DNA of 64,000 nt from Amycolatopsis thermoflava N1165 (GCF_000473265.1 NZ_KI421511.1:7909314-7973313), one strand, 5' to 3'. Positions 37,201-46,239 are shown, counted from the first letter of the stretch. Notes: a model not told the origin generated them from the sequence alone. Program-made: numbers and translations.

Positions 37201-38832
37201 GCCGCCGGAGGTGACCGCGAGCCGCTGCGATCCGGGCCGCCCGCGCAGCTCACCCGACACCCTGTCCCAGGTGATGCGCGGGCGCAGCTCGCCGAACTCC
37301 TCGCTCGGGTAGCGCCCGGCCAGCATGTCCAGCACCGCCAGCAGCGCGTCGTCCGGCAGCGCGGTGAACGGCGCGGCCCGCCGCACCGTCGCCGCGAGGT
37401 CCTCGACCGACCACGGCTCCAGCGCCACCATCGACACGATGTGCTGCGCCAGCACGTCCAACGGGTTGCGCGGATAGCGCACCGCCTCGATCGCGCCGGC
37501 CGTCATCCGCTCCGACACCACCGCGCAGGACACCAGGTCGCCCCGGAACTTCGGGAACATCACGCCGGTGGACACCGCGCCGACGTGGTGCCCGGCGCGG
37601 CCGACGCGCTGCAGCCCGGACGCGACCGTCGGCGGCGCCTCGATCTGCACCACCAGGTCGACCGCGCCCATGTCGATGCCCAGCTCCAGCGACGACGTGG
37701 CGACCACACACGGCAGCAGCCCGGACTTCAGCTCCTCCTCGACCCGGGTGCGCTGCTCGCGTGACATCGAGCCGTGGTGGGCCTTCGCGACCGTCGCCGC
37801 CGCACCCGTGGTGAGCCCGGACTCGCCGATCGCCTCGGCGGGGAACCGCTGGTCGGCAGCCAGCTCCGTCTGCTCGGCGGCCAGCTCGTTGAGCCGCGCC
37901 GTCATCCGCTCGGCCAGCCGCCGCGAGTTCGCGAACACGATGGTCGACCGGTGCTGCCGGATCAGCTCCAGCACCCGCTGCTCCACCGACGGCCAGATCG
38001 ACGGCCTGCGCACCGCGGCCGGCTCGTCCGGCGGGCTGTCGTCCGGCAGCATCGCGTCCAGCCGCTCCAGCGGGCTCGGCGCGGGCGCGTCCAGGTTCGC
38101 CATGTCCTCGACCGGGACCTCGACCCGCACCTCGATGGTCTTCGCCGTCTTCGGCTGCACCACCCGCACCGGGCGGCCGCCGGTGAGGAACGAGCCGACC
38201 TCGTCGATCGGGCGCACGGTCGCGGACAGGCCGATGCGCTGCGCCGGCTTCGGCAGCAGCGCGTCCAGCCGCTCCAGCGACAGCGCCAGGTGCGCGCCGC
38301 GCTTGCCGCCTGCCACCGCGTGCACCTCGTCCAGGATCACCGTCTCGACGCCGCGCAACGACTCGCGCGCCGACGAGGTGAGGATCAGGAACAGCGACTC
38401 CGGTGTGGTGACCAGGATGTCCGGCGGGGTCTTGAGGAACGTGCGGCGCTCGGCGGCGGACGTGTCGCCGGTGCGCATGCCCACCGTGATCTCCGGCGGC
38501 GTCTGCCCGAGCCGGTGACTGGCCTGCCGGATGCCCGCCAGCGGCGCCCGCAGGTTGCGCTGCACGTCGACCGCCAGTGCCTTCAGCGGCGAGACGTAGA
38601 GCACCCGGCAGCGGCGCTGTGCGTCCGCGGCAGGTGGCCCGGCGGCCAGCCGGTCCAGCGCCCACAGGAACGCCGCCAGCGTCTTGCCCGAGCCGGTCGG
38701 AGCCACGACCAGCGCGTGCTCACCCGCCTGCGCGGCGCGCCACGCCCCCGCCTGCGCCTCGGTGGGCGCGGCGAAGGCACCCGCGAACCAGGCGCGGGTG
38801 GCGGGCGAGAACAGGTCGAGCACGTCGGTCAC
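34216..38832 (-). CDS. lhr: Lhr-type ATP-dependent DNA helicase
   Basis: Superfamily 2 3'-5' helicase of 1538 aa, the size of mycobacterial Lhr. RecA domain 1 has Walker A APTGSGKT (about 44-51) and DEVH box LDEVHAV; RecA domain 2 follows, with LGIDMGAVD and QRVGRAGH motifs, then the winged helix, Lhr-specific region and long C-terminal domain. Lhr acts in DNA repair and RNA:DNA duplex unwinding. GTG at 38832 is chosen as the start of conserved sequence; CATCAT 6 nt before it may be a weak leaderless -10. Divergent from the Hsp70-like gene. Confidence 0.95.
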   Translation of the reverse strand: MTDVLDLFSPATRAWFAGAFAAPTEAQAGAWRAAQAGEHALVVAPTGSGKTLAAFLWALDRLAAGPPAADAQRRCRVLYVSPLKALAVDVQRNLRAPLAGIRQASHRLGQTPPEITVGMRTGDTSAAERRTFLKTPPDILVTTPESLFLILTSSARESLRGVETVILDEVHAVAGGKRGAHLALSLERLDALLPKPAQRIGLSATVRPIDEVGSFLTGGRPVRVVQPKTAKTIEVRVEVPVEDMANLDAPAPSPLERLDAMLPDDSPPDEPAAVRRPSIWPSVEQRVLELIRQHRSTIVFANSRRLAERMTARLNELAAEQTELAADQRFPAEAIGESGLTTGAAATVAKAHHGSMSREQRTRVEEELKSGLLPCVVATSSLELGIDMGAVDLVVQIEAPPTVASGLQRVGRAGHHVGAVSTGVMFPKFRGDLVSCAVVSERMTAGAIEAVRYPRNPLDVLAQHIVSMVALEPWSVEDLAATVRRAAPFTALPDDALLAVLDMLAGRYPSEEFGELRPRITWDRVSGELRGRPGSQRLAVTSGGTIPDRGLFTVMTPGSDGSPGSRVGELDEEMVYESRVGDTILLGTSSWRITDITHDRVIVVPAPGEPARMPFWKGDAPGRPLELGRALGAFVRELSSSDDEKARERARQAGLDELACDNLLTYLTEQKAATRHVPNDRTILLERFRDELGDWRVVLHSPFGAQVNAPWALAIAARLREQRGVDAQVMHSDDGIVLRLPEALDSDGAEVTIGTDDVLVDPEEVEQVIVAEVGSSALFAARFRECAARSLLLPRRDPRRRTPLWQQRQRASQLLSVAAKYERFPVVLEAMRECLQDVYDVGGLRELMADVRARRVKVAEVETPSPSPFARSLMFGYVGMFLYETDAPLAERRAAALSLDSTLLAELLGTEAIRELLDAEVVDEVERSLQRLEPDRHARNAEETADLLRFLGDLSDEEAVARGVRREWLDELVAQRRVIRVRIAGADRNLSIEDAGRVRDALGVALPIGVPEAFTEPVADPLGDLLARYARSRGPFSAHQAAERFGLGPAVVTGVLDRLTAEGRLVRGELRPVGHPETHGAGTEYCDAAVLRRLRRASLARLRAEVEPVEPAALGRFLPSWHGIGARMRAAPSVDDVLSVVEQLAGAPLPASALESLILPSRLPGYYPALMDELMTAGEVVWCGAGALAGGDGWVSLAPADVADLLLPEADEEPPTSPLHEAILAALDGGALFFRQLVDRVTPLLDSAPNDADVVGALWDLVWAGTVTGDTLAPLRALVSGKGAAHKPRQATPRSRYGRMRAGRPAMPSRTGPPTVAGRWALTPVRESDPTRRTHARTEAFLERHGVLTRGALETERVTGGFSGIYKVLRAMEDSGQVIRGYVVEGLGAAQFAARGAVDRLRALSDPSGTRRPDAMADAVVLAATDPAQPYGAALSWPAALGDTKHRPARKAGALVVLVNGVPALYVERGGRSLLSFTEDEPTLKAAAHALSRAVREGWLGQLAVQRADGEQALTSALADVLRDAGFRATPKGLRLRA

Positions 38833-38944
38833 GCATCCATGATGACCGGGGGGTACGACAATTTCTCGCGGGTGCCGCACGCGCGGTCCCGGGCAGCGTG
38901 GCAGCATCACGTCCTGGCCTGGGTGGATCGTGAGGGGAAGAGCT

Positions 38945-40795
38945 GTGCGCATCCTGTCGGTGGATCTCGGTACGTCCAACACCGTGGCGGTGCTGTCCGC
39001 GCACGGGCGGCCACCGCGCGTGGTCGAGGTGGACGGCTCGGCCACCATGCCCTCGGCGGTGTTCGCCGAGGAGGGCGGCGCCCTCGTGGTCGGCCGCGAC
39101 GCCGAGCGCCGGGCGCGCCTCGACCCGACCCGCTTCGAGCCCAACCCCAAGCGCCGCGTCGACGAGCAGACGCTGCTGCTCGGCCAGGACGTCGTGCCGG
39201 TCAACGAGGCGCTGGCCGCGGTGCTGCGCCGCGTGCTCGACGAGACCACCCGCCAGCTCGGCGGCGACCTCCCCGACGAGGTCCGCCTCACCCACCCGGC
39301 GCAGTGGGGCCCGACCCGGCGCAACGTGCTGCTGTCCGCGGCGCGGCTGGCCGGCCTGACCGGCCCGCTGCTGCTCGTGCCCGAGCCGGTCGCCGCGGCC
39401 GCGCACTTCGCGTCCTTCCCCGGCCGCGCGCCCGCGCCCGGCCAGGCGCTCGCGGTGTACGACCTGGGCGCGGGCACCTTCGACGTCGCGGTCGTCGGCG
39501 CCACCCAGAACGGTTTCACCGTGCTGGCCGAGGACGGCCTGCCCGACCTCGGCGGGCTCGACGTCGACCAGGCGCTGATGGTGCACGTCGGCCGCGAGGT
39601 CTCGCACTCGGACCCGCAGCGCTGGCAGCGGCTGCTGCGCCCGGAGTCGACCGCCGACCGGCGCACCCGTCGCGCGCTGCAGGAGGACGTCAAGGCCGCC
39701 AAGGAGGCGCTGTCCCGGCTGCCGCAGACCGAGGTGCCGATGCCCGAGCCGTTCAACGACGTCCTGGTGACGCGCGGCGAGCTGGAAGCGCTGGTGCGCC
39801 CGGCGCTGCTGCGCAGCGTCGAGCTGCTGGGCCGCACGGTCGCCGCCGCCGGGCTGTCCCCGGACCGGCTGGCCGGCATCTACCTCGTCGGCGGGTCGAG
39901 CAGGCTGCCGCTGGTCGGGTCGATGATCGCGGAGAAGCTCGGCATCGTGCCCACCAGCCTGGACCAGCCGGAGACCGCGGTCGCGCTGGGCGCGCACCAC
40001 GTGGCCCGCGACGGCATCAGCATGCGCACCCAGAACGTCGAAGGGCAGGTCGCCGCAACCGGGACGCCTCCGGGGTTCCCGCCGCCCCCGGTCGCTACCG
40101 TGCCGGGCACCCCGCCGGGCGGCTACCCTGGCGCGTCGCCGTACCCGCAGGCCGGGTACCGGCCCGCGCCGTCGAACTTCCCGAGCCTGCCGCCGGCCGC
40201 GCCGCCGAAGAAGGACCGGAAGAAGCTGGTCACCGGCGTCGCCGCGGTCGTCGTGGTGCTGCTGGCCGCGGTCGCCACCTACCTGTTCTGGCCGTCGTCC
40301 AGCTCGTCGGCGACGACGTTCAGCGCGGCCGAGTGCCAGCAGCCCGGCGCCACCGACTCATCAGGCTTCACCGGCTGCCTGCGCCAGCTTGCCGGCACGA
40401 TCGCCGACGGCCAGTGCGCGCCGGGCGCCGGCACCGGGGACATCGCCCCGCCGGAGGACGAGAACATCGGCGTGCTGACCACCTGCTCGGCGCCCGCGCT
40501 GGCCGGGGCGCAGGTCACCTACCTGCACGGGGTGTCGGCGGCGAAGGTGAAGGAGTACACCGACCGGCTGCTCGGCGCGGTCGGCGGCAACCAGGTGCGG
40601 GCCGCGTGGAAGGGCAACGGCCTGGACGGCAGCTACTCGTCGGCGTCCGCGCGGAGTTCGGCGGTGCTGGTGTTCACGGTCGCCGACCGGCCGCTGGCCG
40701 GGATCGTCTACCAGAAGGCGGGCACCGGGCAGGCGCCGCTGTCGGCCGGTGACCTGGCCACCTACTTCGAGCAGCACGTGCAGCCCGGGGAGTAG
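38945..40795 (+). CDS. Membrane-anchored Hsp70-family protein
   Basis: Unusual DnaK-like protein of 616 aa. Residues 1-355 form an actin/Hsp70 ATPase (VDLGTSNTVAVL phosphate 1, YDLGAGTFDVAVVG phosphate 2, YLVGGSSRLP adenosine). The substrate-binding domain is absent; instead there is a Pro/Gly-rich linker (370-420), one membrane helix (429-449) and an extracellular domain with four Cys, probably two disulfides. ATPase inside and folded sensor outside suggests a signalling or envelope role rather than chaperoning. GTG 38945 has GAGGGG upstream. Confidence 0.88.
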   Translation: MRILSVDLGTSNTVAVLSAHGRPPRVVEVDGSATMPSAVFAEEGGALVVGRDAERRARLDPTRFEPNPKRRVDEQTLLLGQDVVPVNEALAAVLRRVLDETTRQLGGDLPDEVRLTHPAQWGPTRRNVLLSAARLAGLTGPLLLVPEPVAAAAHFASFPGRAPAPGQALAVYDLGAGTFDVAVVGATQNGFTVLAEDGLPDLGGLDVDQALMVHVGREVSHSDPQRWQRLLRPESTADRRTRRALQEDVKAAKEALSRLPQTEVPMPEPFNDVLVTRGELEALVRPALLRSVELLGRTVAAAGLSPDRLAGIYLVGGSSRLPLVGSMIAEKLGIVPTSLDQPETAVALGAHHVARDGISMRTQNVEGQVAATGTPPGFPPPPVATVPGTPPGGYPGASPYPQAGYRPAPSNFPSLPPAAPPKKDRKKLVTGVAAVVVVLLAAVATYLFWPSSSSSATTFSAAECQQPGATDSSGFTGCLRQLAGTIADGQCAPGAGTGDIAPPEDENIGVLTTCSAPALAGAQVTYLHGVSAAKVKEYTDRLLGAVGGNQVRAAWKGNGLDGSYSSASARSSAVLVFTVADRPLAGIVYQKAGTGQAPLSAGDLATYFEQHVQPGE

Positions 40796-40921
40796 CTACT
40801 TCCGGTTGCGCATGTTCCACAGCGCCCGCAGCGCCACGACGATGGCGGCGACCAGGACGGCCGCCGAGGCCACGGCCATCGCGGTGGGACCCCAGGACGG
40901 CATCTCCTGCGCGGAGGTCAT
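40796..40921 (-). CDS. Small 41-aa membrane protein
   Basis: Single-span membrane protein of 41 aa: polar N-terminus (MTSAQEMPSWGPT), one helix (AMAVASAAVLVAAIVVALRAL) and a basic end (WNMRNRK). No known family. Support for reality is a minus-strand TACCGT box exactly 6 nt before the ATG, and the clean hydrophobic-to-basic topology. It lies between the Hsp70-like gene end and DUF3046. Confidence 0.6.
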   Translation of the reverse strand: MTSAQEMPSWGPTAMAVASAAVLVAAIVVALRALWNMRNRK

Positions 40922-40927
40922 GCGGAC

Positions 40928-40956
40928 ACGGTACCCGGCGCGCCGGTCGCTACCCT
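40928..40956. promoter_or_regulatory. Back-to-back leaderless promoters
   Basis: Minus-strand TACCGT (40933-40928) is 6 nt from the ATG at 40921. Plus-strand TACCCT (40951-40956) is 7 nt from the ATG at 40964. The two start codons are only 42 bp apart, so the promoters face away from each other and overlap. Confidence 0.6.
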
Positions 40957-40963
40957 GGGTTCG

Positions 40964-41158
40964 ATGCGTATCACCGTGTTCCGCCAGCTGATGGCCGACG
41001 AGTTCGGGCCCGGCCGGGCGGAGATCCTGGCGAAGGACCACGTCTTCAGCGGCCTCGGCGGCCGCACCGTCGAGCAGGCGCTGGCCGAGGGGACCCCGGC
41101 GAAGGAGATCTGGCGGGCGGTGTGCGCGGAGTTCGACGTGCCGCCGGAGCGCCGGTGA
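40964..41158 (+). CDS. DUF3046 protein
   Basis: Small protein of 64 aa of the DUF3046 family, regularly found just before recA in actinobacteria (M. tuberculosis Rv2738c position). Sequence features FRQLMADEFGP, the VFSGLGGRTVEQALA core and an acidic-hydrophobic C-terminus. Function unknown. It has its own leaderless start, and recA follows 204 bp later with separate damage-inducible promoters. Confidence 0.88.
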   Translation: MRITVFRQLMADEFGPGRAEILAKDHVFSGLGGRTVEQALAEGTPAKEIWRAVCAEFDVPPERR

Positions 41159-41202
41159 CCGTTTCCCGGAAAATCCGCGCCCTCGGGTGTGTCGCTCTTG
41201 CC

Positions 41203-41298
41203 TCGAACACGTGTTCGGCTATTGTGTTGTCCACATCGGGGTCAACGATCCACAGCCTCGTCTCGGCGCCCGGAATTGTCGGACCCCGCCCGTAGTCT
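41203..41298 (+). promoter_or_regulatory. recA control region: LexA box plus PafBC-type promoter
   Basis: LexA box TCGAAC-N4-GTTCGG at 41203-41218. Downstream, TTGTCGG begins at 41276 and TAGTCT lies at 41293-41298. Positions fit the RecA-independent damage promoter pattern TTGTCGGTGG-N7-TANNNT recognised with PafBC (formerly ClpR/RecA-NDp), with seven of ten matches in the first block. The region recalls the two-promoter recA of M. tuberculosis. Confidence 0.75.
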
Positions 41299-41362
41299 CG
41301 GGCCACAGCGAAAACAAACTCGAACACCAGCCCCACAGGCTCTGACGACGAGGTGGATTTCC

Positions 41363-42403
<1,041 letters not shown>

Positions 42404-42406
42404 TCG

Positions 42407-42943
42407 ATGCCCAGGTTCGACCCGAAGGAGCTGTCCCGGGACGAGGCGTGGAAGAAGGCCAAGGAGGTCTGTTTCGACCTCCTGGCCATCCGCGCCCGCA
42501 CCAAGGACGAGCTGCGGCAGGCGTTGCGGCGCAAGGGTTTCGACGACGAGATCCGCGAGCAGCTGCTCGGCAAGCTGGACGACGCCGGCCTGATCGACGA
42601 CGCCGCGTTCGCCGAGCAGTGGGTGCGGTCGCGCCACGCCTACCAGGGCCTGGCGCGCACCGCGCTGGTCGCCGAGCTGAAGCGCAAGGGCGTCGACGCG
42701 GAGGTGGCCGCACAGGCGGCGGGCGAGATCGACCGCGAGTCGGAGGAGCAGCGGGCGCGCGAGCTGGTGCGCAAGCGGCTCCGCACGATGACGACGCTGG
42801 ACGAGCAGACCGCGACCCGCCGGCTGCTCGGCACGCTCGCCCGCAAGGGCTACCCGCAGGGCCTGGCGTACACCGTGGTGCGCGACGAGCTCCGCAACGC
42901 GGGCGCCGACGCAACCCCCCTGGACGACGCGACGCTGGACTGA
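42407..42943 (+). CDS. recX: RecX regulatory protein
   Basis: RecX of 178 aa, which binds in the RecA filament groove and limits RecA activity. Three-helix tandem repeats typical of the family are visible (TKDELRQALRRKGFDDEIREQLLGKLDDAGLIDDAAFAEQWV). Starts 3 bp after recA, so it is co-transcribed. A long stem terminator follows. Confidence 0.95.
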   Translation: MPRFDPKELSRDEAWKKAKEVCFDLLAIRARTKDELRQALRRKGFDDEIREQLLGKLDDAGLIDDAAFAEQWVRSRHAYQGLARTALVAELKRKGVDAEVAAQAAGEIDRESEEQRARELVRKRLRTMTTLDEQTATRRLLGTLARKGYPQGLAYTVVRDELRNAGADATPLDDATLD

Positions 42944-42963
42944 GCCCGGCGCCCTTTTCTGGA

Positions 42964-43020
42964 CCCACGACTGAGCCCACCGCAGACCTCTGTGGTGGGC
43001 TTCGTCGTGGGGCAGCTTTT
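42964..43020 (+). terminator. Terminator of recA-recX
   Basis: Two stacked 8-bp stems: CCCACGAC (42964-42971) with GTCGTGGG (43004-43011), and AGCCCACC with GGTGGGCT inside, separated by a 2-nt internal loop. Ends in CTTTT. Confidence 0.85.
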
Positions 43021-43163
43021 GTCGTGGGGTTCGCTCTGCGTGGGTCGCGTCGGCTAGCTGCCGTGGCGTGAAACACGGCTGCCTTGCAGGGCATCGCCGC
43101 TGCCGCGAGCTCATCCGGAGACAGCCCTCCCGCACCCGCCAAGCCCACCCCACAGGAGTGCGG

Positions 43164-43455
43164 CTAGGGCGTGTCTGACAATGCCTTGGCCCAGGTGACT
43201 ACGGCATGCAGGACGATCGCTGATCGGTAGACGATCTTGTCGTGGCGAGTGGCCAGGCCACGCCTGTGTTTGAGCAGGTTGAAGTGGCGTTCGACGGGGT
43301 TGCGGCCGTGGTGGTCGACCGTGTGGAAGGCGGGTGGTCGCCCGCTGCGGGAACTGCGGCGTTTGCGGTGTCCGGCCTGGTCGGCGGGTTCGGGGATCGA
43401 TCGACGCCCACCGAGCATCCGAGAGCAACTGAAACCGCGAAACGGCCAGCACCAT
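43164..43455 (-). pseudogene. Internally deleted IS5-family transposase
   Basis: The N-terminal part reads VSRFQLLSDARWASIDP, the standard opening of IS5-type OrfA. It then shifts frame and joins the C-terminal end of the transposase (SIPEPADQAGHRKRR, the NPVERHFNLLKHRRGLATRHDK region and VYRSAIVLHAVVTWAKAL). The centre, roughly 160 residues including the first DDE aspartates, is missing. The stop codon TAG uses the flanking TA. Non-functional, but could be mobilised in trans if related copies exist. Confidence 0.82.
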
Positions 43456-43491
43456 TCCAGCCACCAGCCCGACCATTTGTCAGTCAGGCCC
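43167..43491 (-). mobile_element. IS5-family relic with both terminal repeats
   Basis: Terminal inverted repeats GGGCGTGTCTGACAA (43167-43181) and its inverted partner (43477-43491) match at 13 of 15 positions. TA flanks both ends (43165-43166 and 43492-43493), the usual target duplication for IS427-like IS5 elements that insert at CTAG-like sites. At 325 bp it is far shorter than an intact IS (about 850-900 bp); the middle of the transposase is gone. Confidence 0.8.
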
Positions 43492-43708
43492 TAGGCGGGC
43501 ATAGGGGCGGCTGGAGTCACGATCGCTCCGGCCTCGACCTCTGCACAATCCGGCGCACCCAGCGACCGGCGTCCCACGGTCCGCCGCATCGCCAAACAGT
43601 TCTCCGCGAGAATGACTTTCGTGCGGTCGCTGTGGACAACTCACACCACGAAATGCGTCTCTGGCAGCCGTACGAAATGGCGACTTCGCGCACTCACCGC
43701 TGGTTCTC

Positions 43709-44794
43709 TCACCCACCCGCGACTCGGATCAGTGCCTGGCTCATCAGCTCGAGCGCTTCGCGCAGGCGCTCGACCGGTTCGTGGGCGAAGCCGAGCCGGA
43801 AGACGGCCGGGTCGTCGCCGAACCAGTCGCCGGGGGAGACGGCCACCCCGGCCGCCGTCAGGCGGTTGTAGAACTCCGGCGCTCCGGATTCCACGCGCAG
43901 GCAACAGAAAGCTCCCGCGTCGGGGCGGAGCCAGGTCACCCGGCCGTCCTGTCGCGGCACCCAGGCGGCCACTTCGGCGAGCCCGGCGCGCATCCGTGCC
44001 CGCTTTCCGGCCAGCACGTCGTCCGCGCGCCGCAACAGTTCCAGCGCCAGGAACTCGTCCAGCGTGCCGCACGACACCGCGCTCGTGAACTTCGCCCGGC
44101 GCAGCTCCTCGTACCACTCGGGGTCCCGCGCGGTGAGCCAGCCGATCCGCAACCCGGGCGCCCCGTGCGCCTTCGAGAACGACCCGCACGTCAGCACCCG
44201 CGGCGACACCGCGGCGAACGACTCGATCTCCGAATACGCCGCCTCCCGGTAGGTCTCGTCGACCAGCACCATCGCCTCCGGGCACACCTCGGCCGTCGCC
44301 GACAACACCGCGTCGATCTCGTCCCGGGTGAACGCCACCCCGGCCGGGTTCTGCGGCGTCGCCAGCATCACCAGCGCCGTCCGCGGGGTCAGCGCCGCCC
44401 GCAGCGCCGCCACGTCCAGGCGGTACCCGGTCTCGAACCGCAACCGCACCGTCCGCACCCGCTCCGCGAGCCCACGCGCCAGCCCGAGCATCGGCGGGTA
44501 CCCGGGCTGCACCACCACGACCTCCCCGTCGGCGACCAGCCCGACGAGGAACATCGCGGCTCCGGCGCCCGCGGTGACCAGCACCTCGTCCGCGGCCACC
44601 CCGAGCCGCGCGCCCAGCAGCGCCCGCAGCTCCTCGTCACCGGCGGACGTGCCGTACCCGAGCGGGAACTTCGCCAGGCGGCCGACATCGACCAGCTCGG
44701 CGACCGTCAGATCACCGCAGGTGCTCTCGGCCAGGTCGTACCGGGGACTCTCGTCCAGCAGACTCGTCATCGCGCTCGGCGGGAAACGTCGCAT
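43709..44794 (-). CDS. Class I/II PLP-dependent aminotransferase
   Basis: Fold-type I aminotransferase of 361 aa. The PLP lysine lies in GSFSKAHGAPGLRIGWL, the ATPQNPAGVAF Asn/Pro motif is present, and the C-terminal Arg region (VFRLGFAHEP) binds substrate carboxylate. Substrate unknown. The ATG at 44794 lies 83 bp inside the 3' end of the upstream MocR gene (an alternative ATG at 44770 gives 59 bp), so translation is coupled and the aminotransferase is a likely partner of that regulator. Confidence 0.9.
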   Translation of the reverse strand: MRRFPPSAMTSLLDESPRYDLAESTCGDLTVAELVDVGRLAKFPLGYGTSAGDEELRALLGARLGVAADEVLVTAGAGAAMFLVGLVADGEVVVVQPGYPPMLGLARGLAERVRTVRLRFETGYRLDVAALRAALTPRTALVMLATPQNPAGVAFTRDEIDAVLSATAEVCPEAMVLVDETYREAAYSEIESFAAVSPRVLTCGSFSKAHGAPGLRIGWLTARDPEWYEELRRAKFTSAVSCGTLDEFLALELLRRADDVLAGKRARMRAGLAEVAAWVPRQDGRVTWLRPDAGAFCCLRVESGAPEFYNRLTAAGVAVSPGDWFGDDPAVFRLGFAHEPVERLREALELMSQALIRVAGG

Positions 44795-46229
44795 GCCGAT
44801 CACCCTCGCCGGTCCCGGCCCCGCCCGACAGAGCCAATCCCGCGTGATTGGCTCCCGGATAGTCGTCCCACGCCTTCCGCAACCGCCGCACCGCCTCGGA
44901 CAACGCCGCCGGCGGCAGCGTGAACGGCACCCGAATGTGCTCGCCACTGGACTCGTGCGCGGCCAGCGACGTGCCCTCCAGCAACGCGACGCCGTACCGC
45001 AACGCGAACTGCGCGAACCGCCGCGAATCGGCCCCCGGCAACCGGATCCACAGCGTCTGGCCGCCCGGCGGCGTCCGGAACTCCCACGACGGCAACGCCG
45101 CGCGCAGGTCCCGCACCACCTGGTCCCGCCGCTCCCGCAGCTCGTCCTGCCGCTCCGTCCGCAGCCGGCCGAGCCGCGCGAACAACGCGACCCCGATCGC
45201 CTGCGCGACGACGTCCGTCCCGAGGTCGGCGACCGCCTTGAGCCGCGCCAGATCGGCCGCGGTCCGCGCATCGGCCCGGACCCAGCCGATCCGCACCCCG
45301 CCCCAGATCAGCTTGCTCAGCGACCCCACGCTGATCACCTCGCTGCCGTACCGGGCGAGCGGCGCGGGCCGTGGACCGTCGAGCGTGAGGTCGGCGAGCA
45401 CGTGGTCGTCGACCAGCGGTACCTGGTGGGACTCGCACAGCGCCACCACCTGCCGCGCCGCGTGCGGCGGCAGCACCGAGCCGGTGGGGTTCTGGAACGC
45501 CGGCACCAGGTACACCAGCTTCGCCCCGCCGACGACCTCCGCCAGGTGCGGCACCGACACGCCGTCCGCGGTCAGCGGCACCCCGAGGATCCTTGCCCCG
45601 CCGCCGCGGAACGCGTCCAGCGCGCCCGGATACGTCAGCTCCTCGACGGCCACCGCGTCGCCGGGCCGCAGGAACAGCTGCGCCAGCAACGAAATCGCCT
45701 GCTGGGCACCCGAGGTGACGACGATCTGCGCGGGCTCGGTGGGCACCCCCAGCGCGGCGTAGTAGTCCGCGATCGCCTGCCGCAACGCCGGAATGCCGGA
45801 CGGGTGGTAGCCGATGCCGAAGTCGCCCACCGCGGCCTCGGCGACGACCTCGGCGAGGTACGCGGGCTGCGGCGGCGCCGCGCAGGTGAGGTCGATCAGG
45901 TCCGGCACCGGGTCGAGCAGGTGCAGGAACATCGGGTTGAACTCCGCGACCACCCCACGCCCCGGCCGCGGTGGCCGTCGCACGAAGGTGCCGCTGCCGC
46001 GGCGGCGCTCGACCAGCCCACGGTCACGCAGCACGTCGTAGGCGGCGACCGCGGTGTTGCGGCTGACCGCCAGCTCCGCGGCCAGCGCACGCTCGGTCGG
46101 CAGACGCCCGTCGGCCGGGATCTCACCCCGCTCGACCAGCCCCTCCAGGCGCGCGGCCAGCTTCAGGTAGAGCGGCTCGCTGCCACTGGACCACCGGCCG
46201 AGCAGCTCCGCGAGCCGGCCAGCGTGCAT
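44712..46229 (-). CDS. MocR-type GntR/aminotransferase regulator
   Basis: Regulator of 505 aa: GntR winged helix (about 18-85; LPTERALAAELAVSRNTAVAAYDVLRDRGLVERR) fused to a class I aminotransferase-like effector domain with the PLP lysine in SVGSLSKLIWGGVRIGW. Such proteins sense PLP-bound amino compounds. About 45 extra residues follow the end of the usual domain, in the stretch that overlaps the next gene. ATG 46229 has GAGGAGG upstream. It starts 10 bp after the lipase-maturation-factor gene. Confidence 0.92.
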   Translation of the reverse strand: MHAGRLAELLGRWSSGSEPLYLKLAARLEGLVERGEIPADGRLPTERALAAELAVSRNTAVAAYDVLRDRGLVERRRGSGTFVRRPPRPGRGVVAEFNPMFLHLLDPVPDLIDLTCAAPPQPAYLAEVVAEAAVGDFGIGYHPSGIPALRQAIADYYAALGVPTEPAQIVVTSGAQQAISLLAQLFLRPGDAVAVEELTYPGALDAFRGGGARILGVPLTADGVSVPHLAEVVGGAKLVYLVPAFQNPTGSVLPPHAARQVVALCESHQVPLVDDHVLADLTLDGPRPAPLARYGSEVISVGSLSKLIWGGVRIGWVRADARTAADLARLKAVADLGTDVVAQAIGVALFARLGRLRTERQDELRERRDQVVRDLRAALPSWEFRTPPGGQTLWIRLPGADSRRFAQFALRYGVALLEGTSLAAHESSGEHIRVPFTLPPAALSEAVRRLRKAWDDYPGANHAGLALSGGAGTGEGDRHATFPAERDDESAGRESPVRPGREHLR

Positions 46230-46239
46230 CCCGTCCTCC

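Noticed and set aside
34177..37764. Plus-strand open frame of nearly 1200 codons opposite lhr
   Set aside because: Antisense shadow of a clearly recognised helicase gene; no domain of its own.
43480..43716. Minus-strand frame of 78 codons beside the IS relic
   Set aside because: Crosses the right terminal repeat, has no family features and no promoter; probably non-coding remains.
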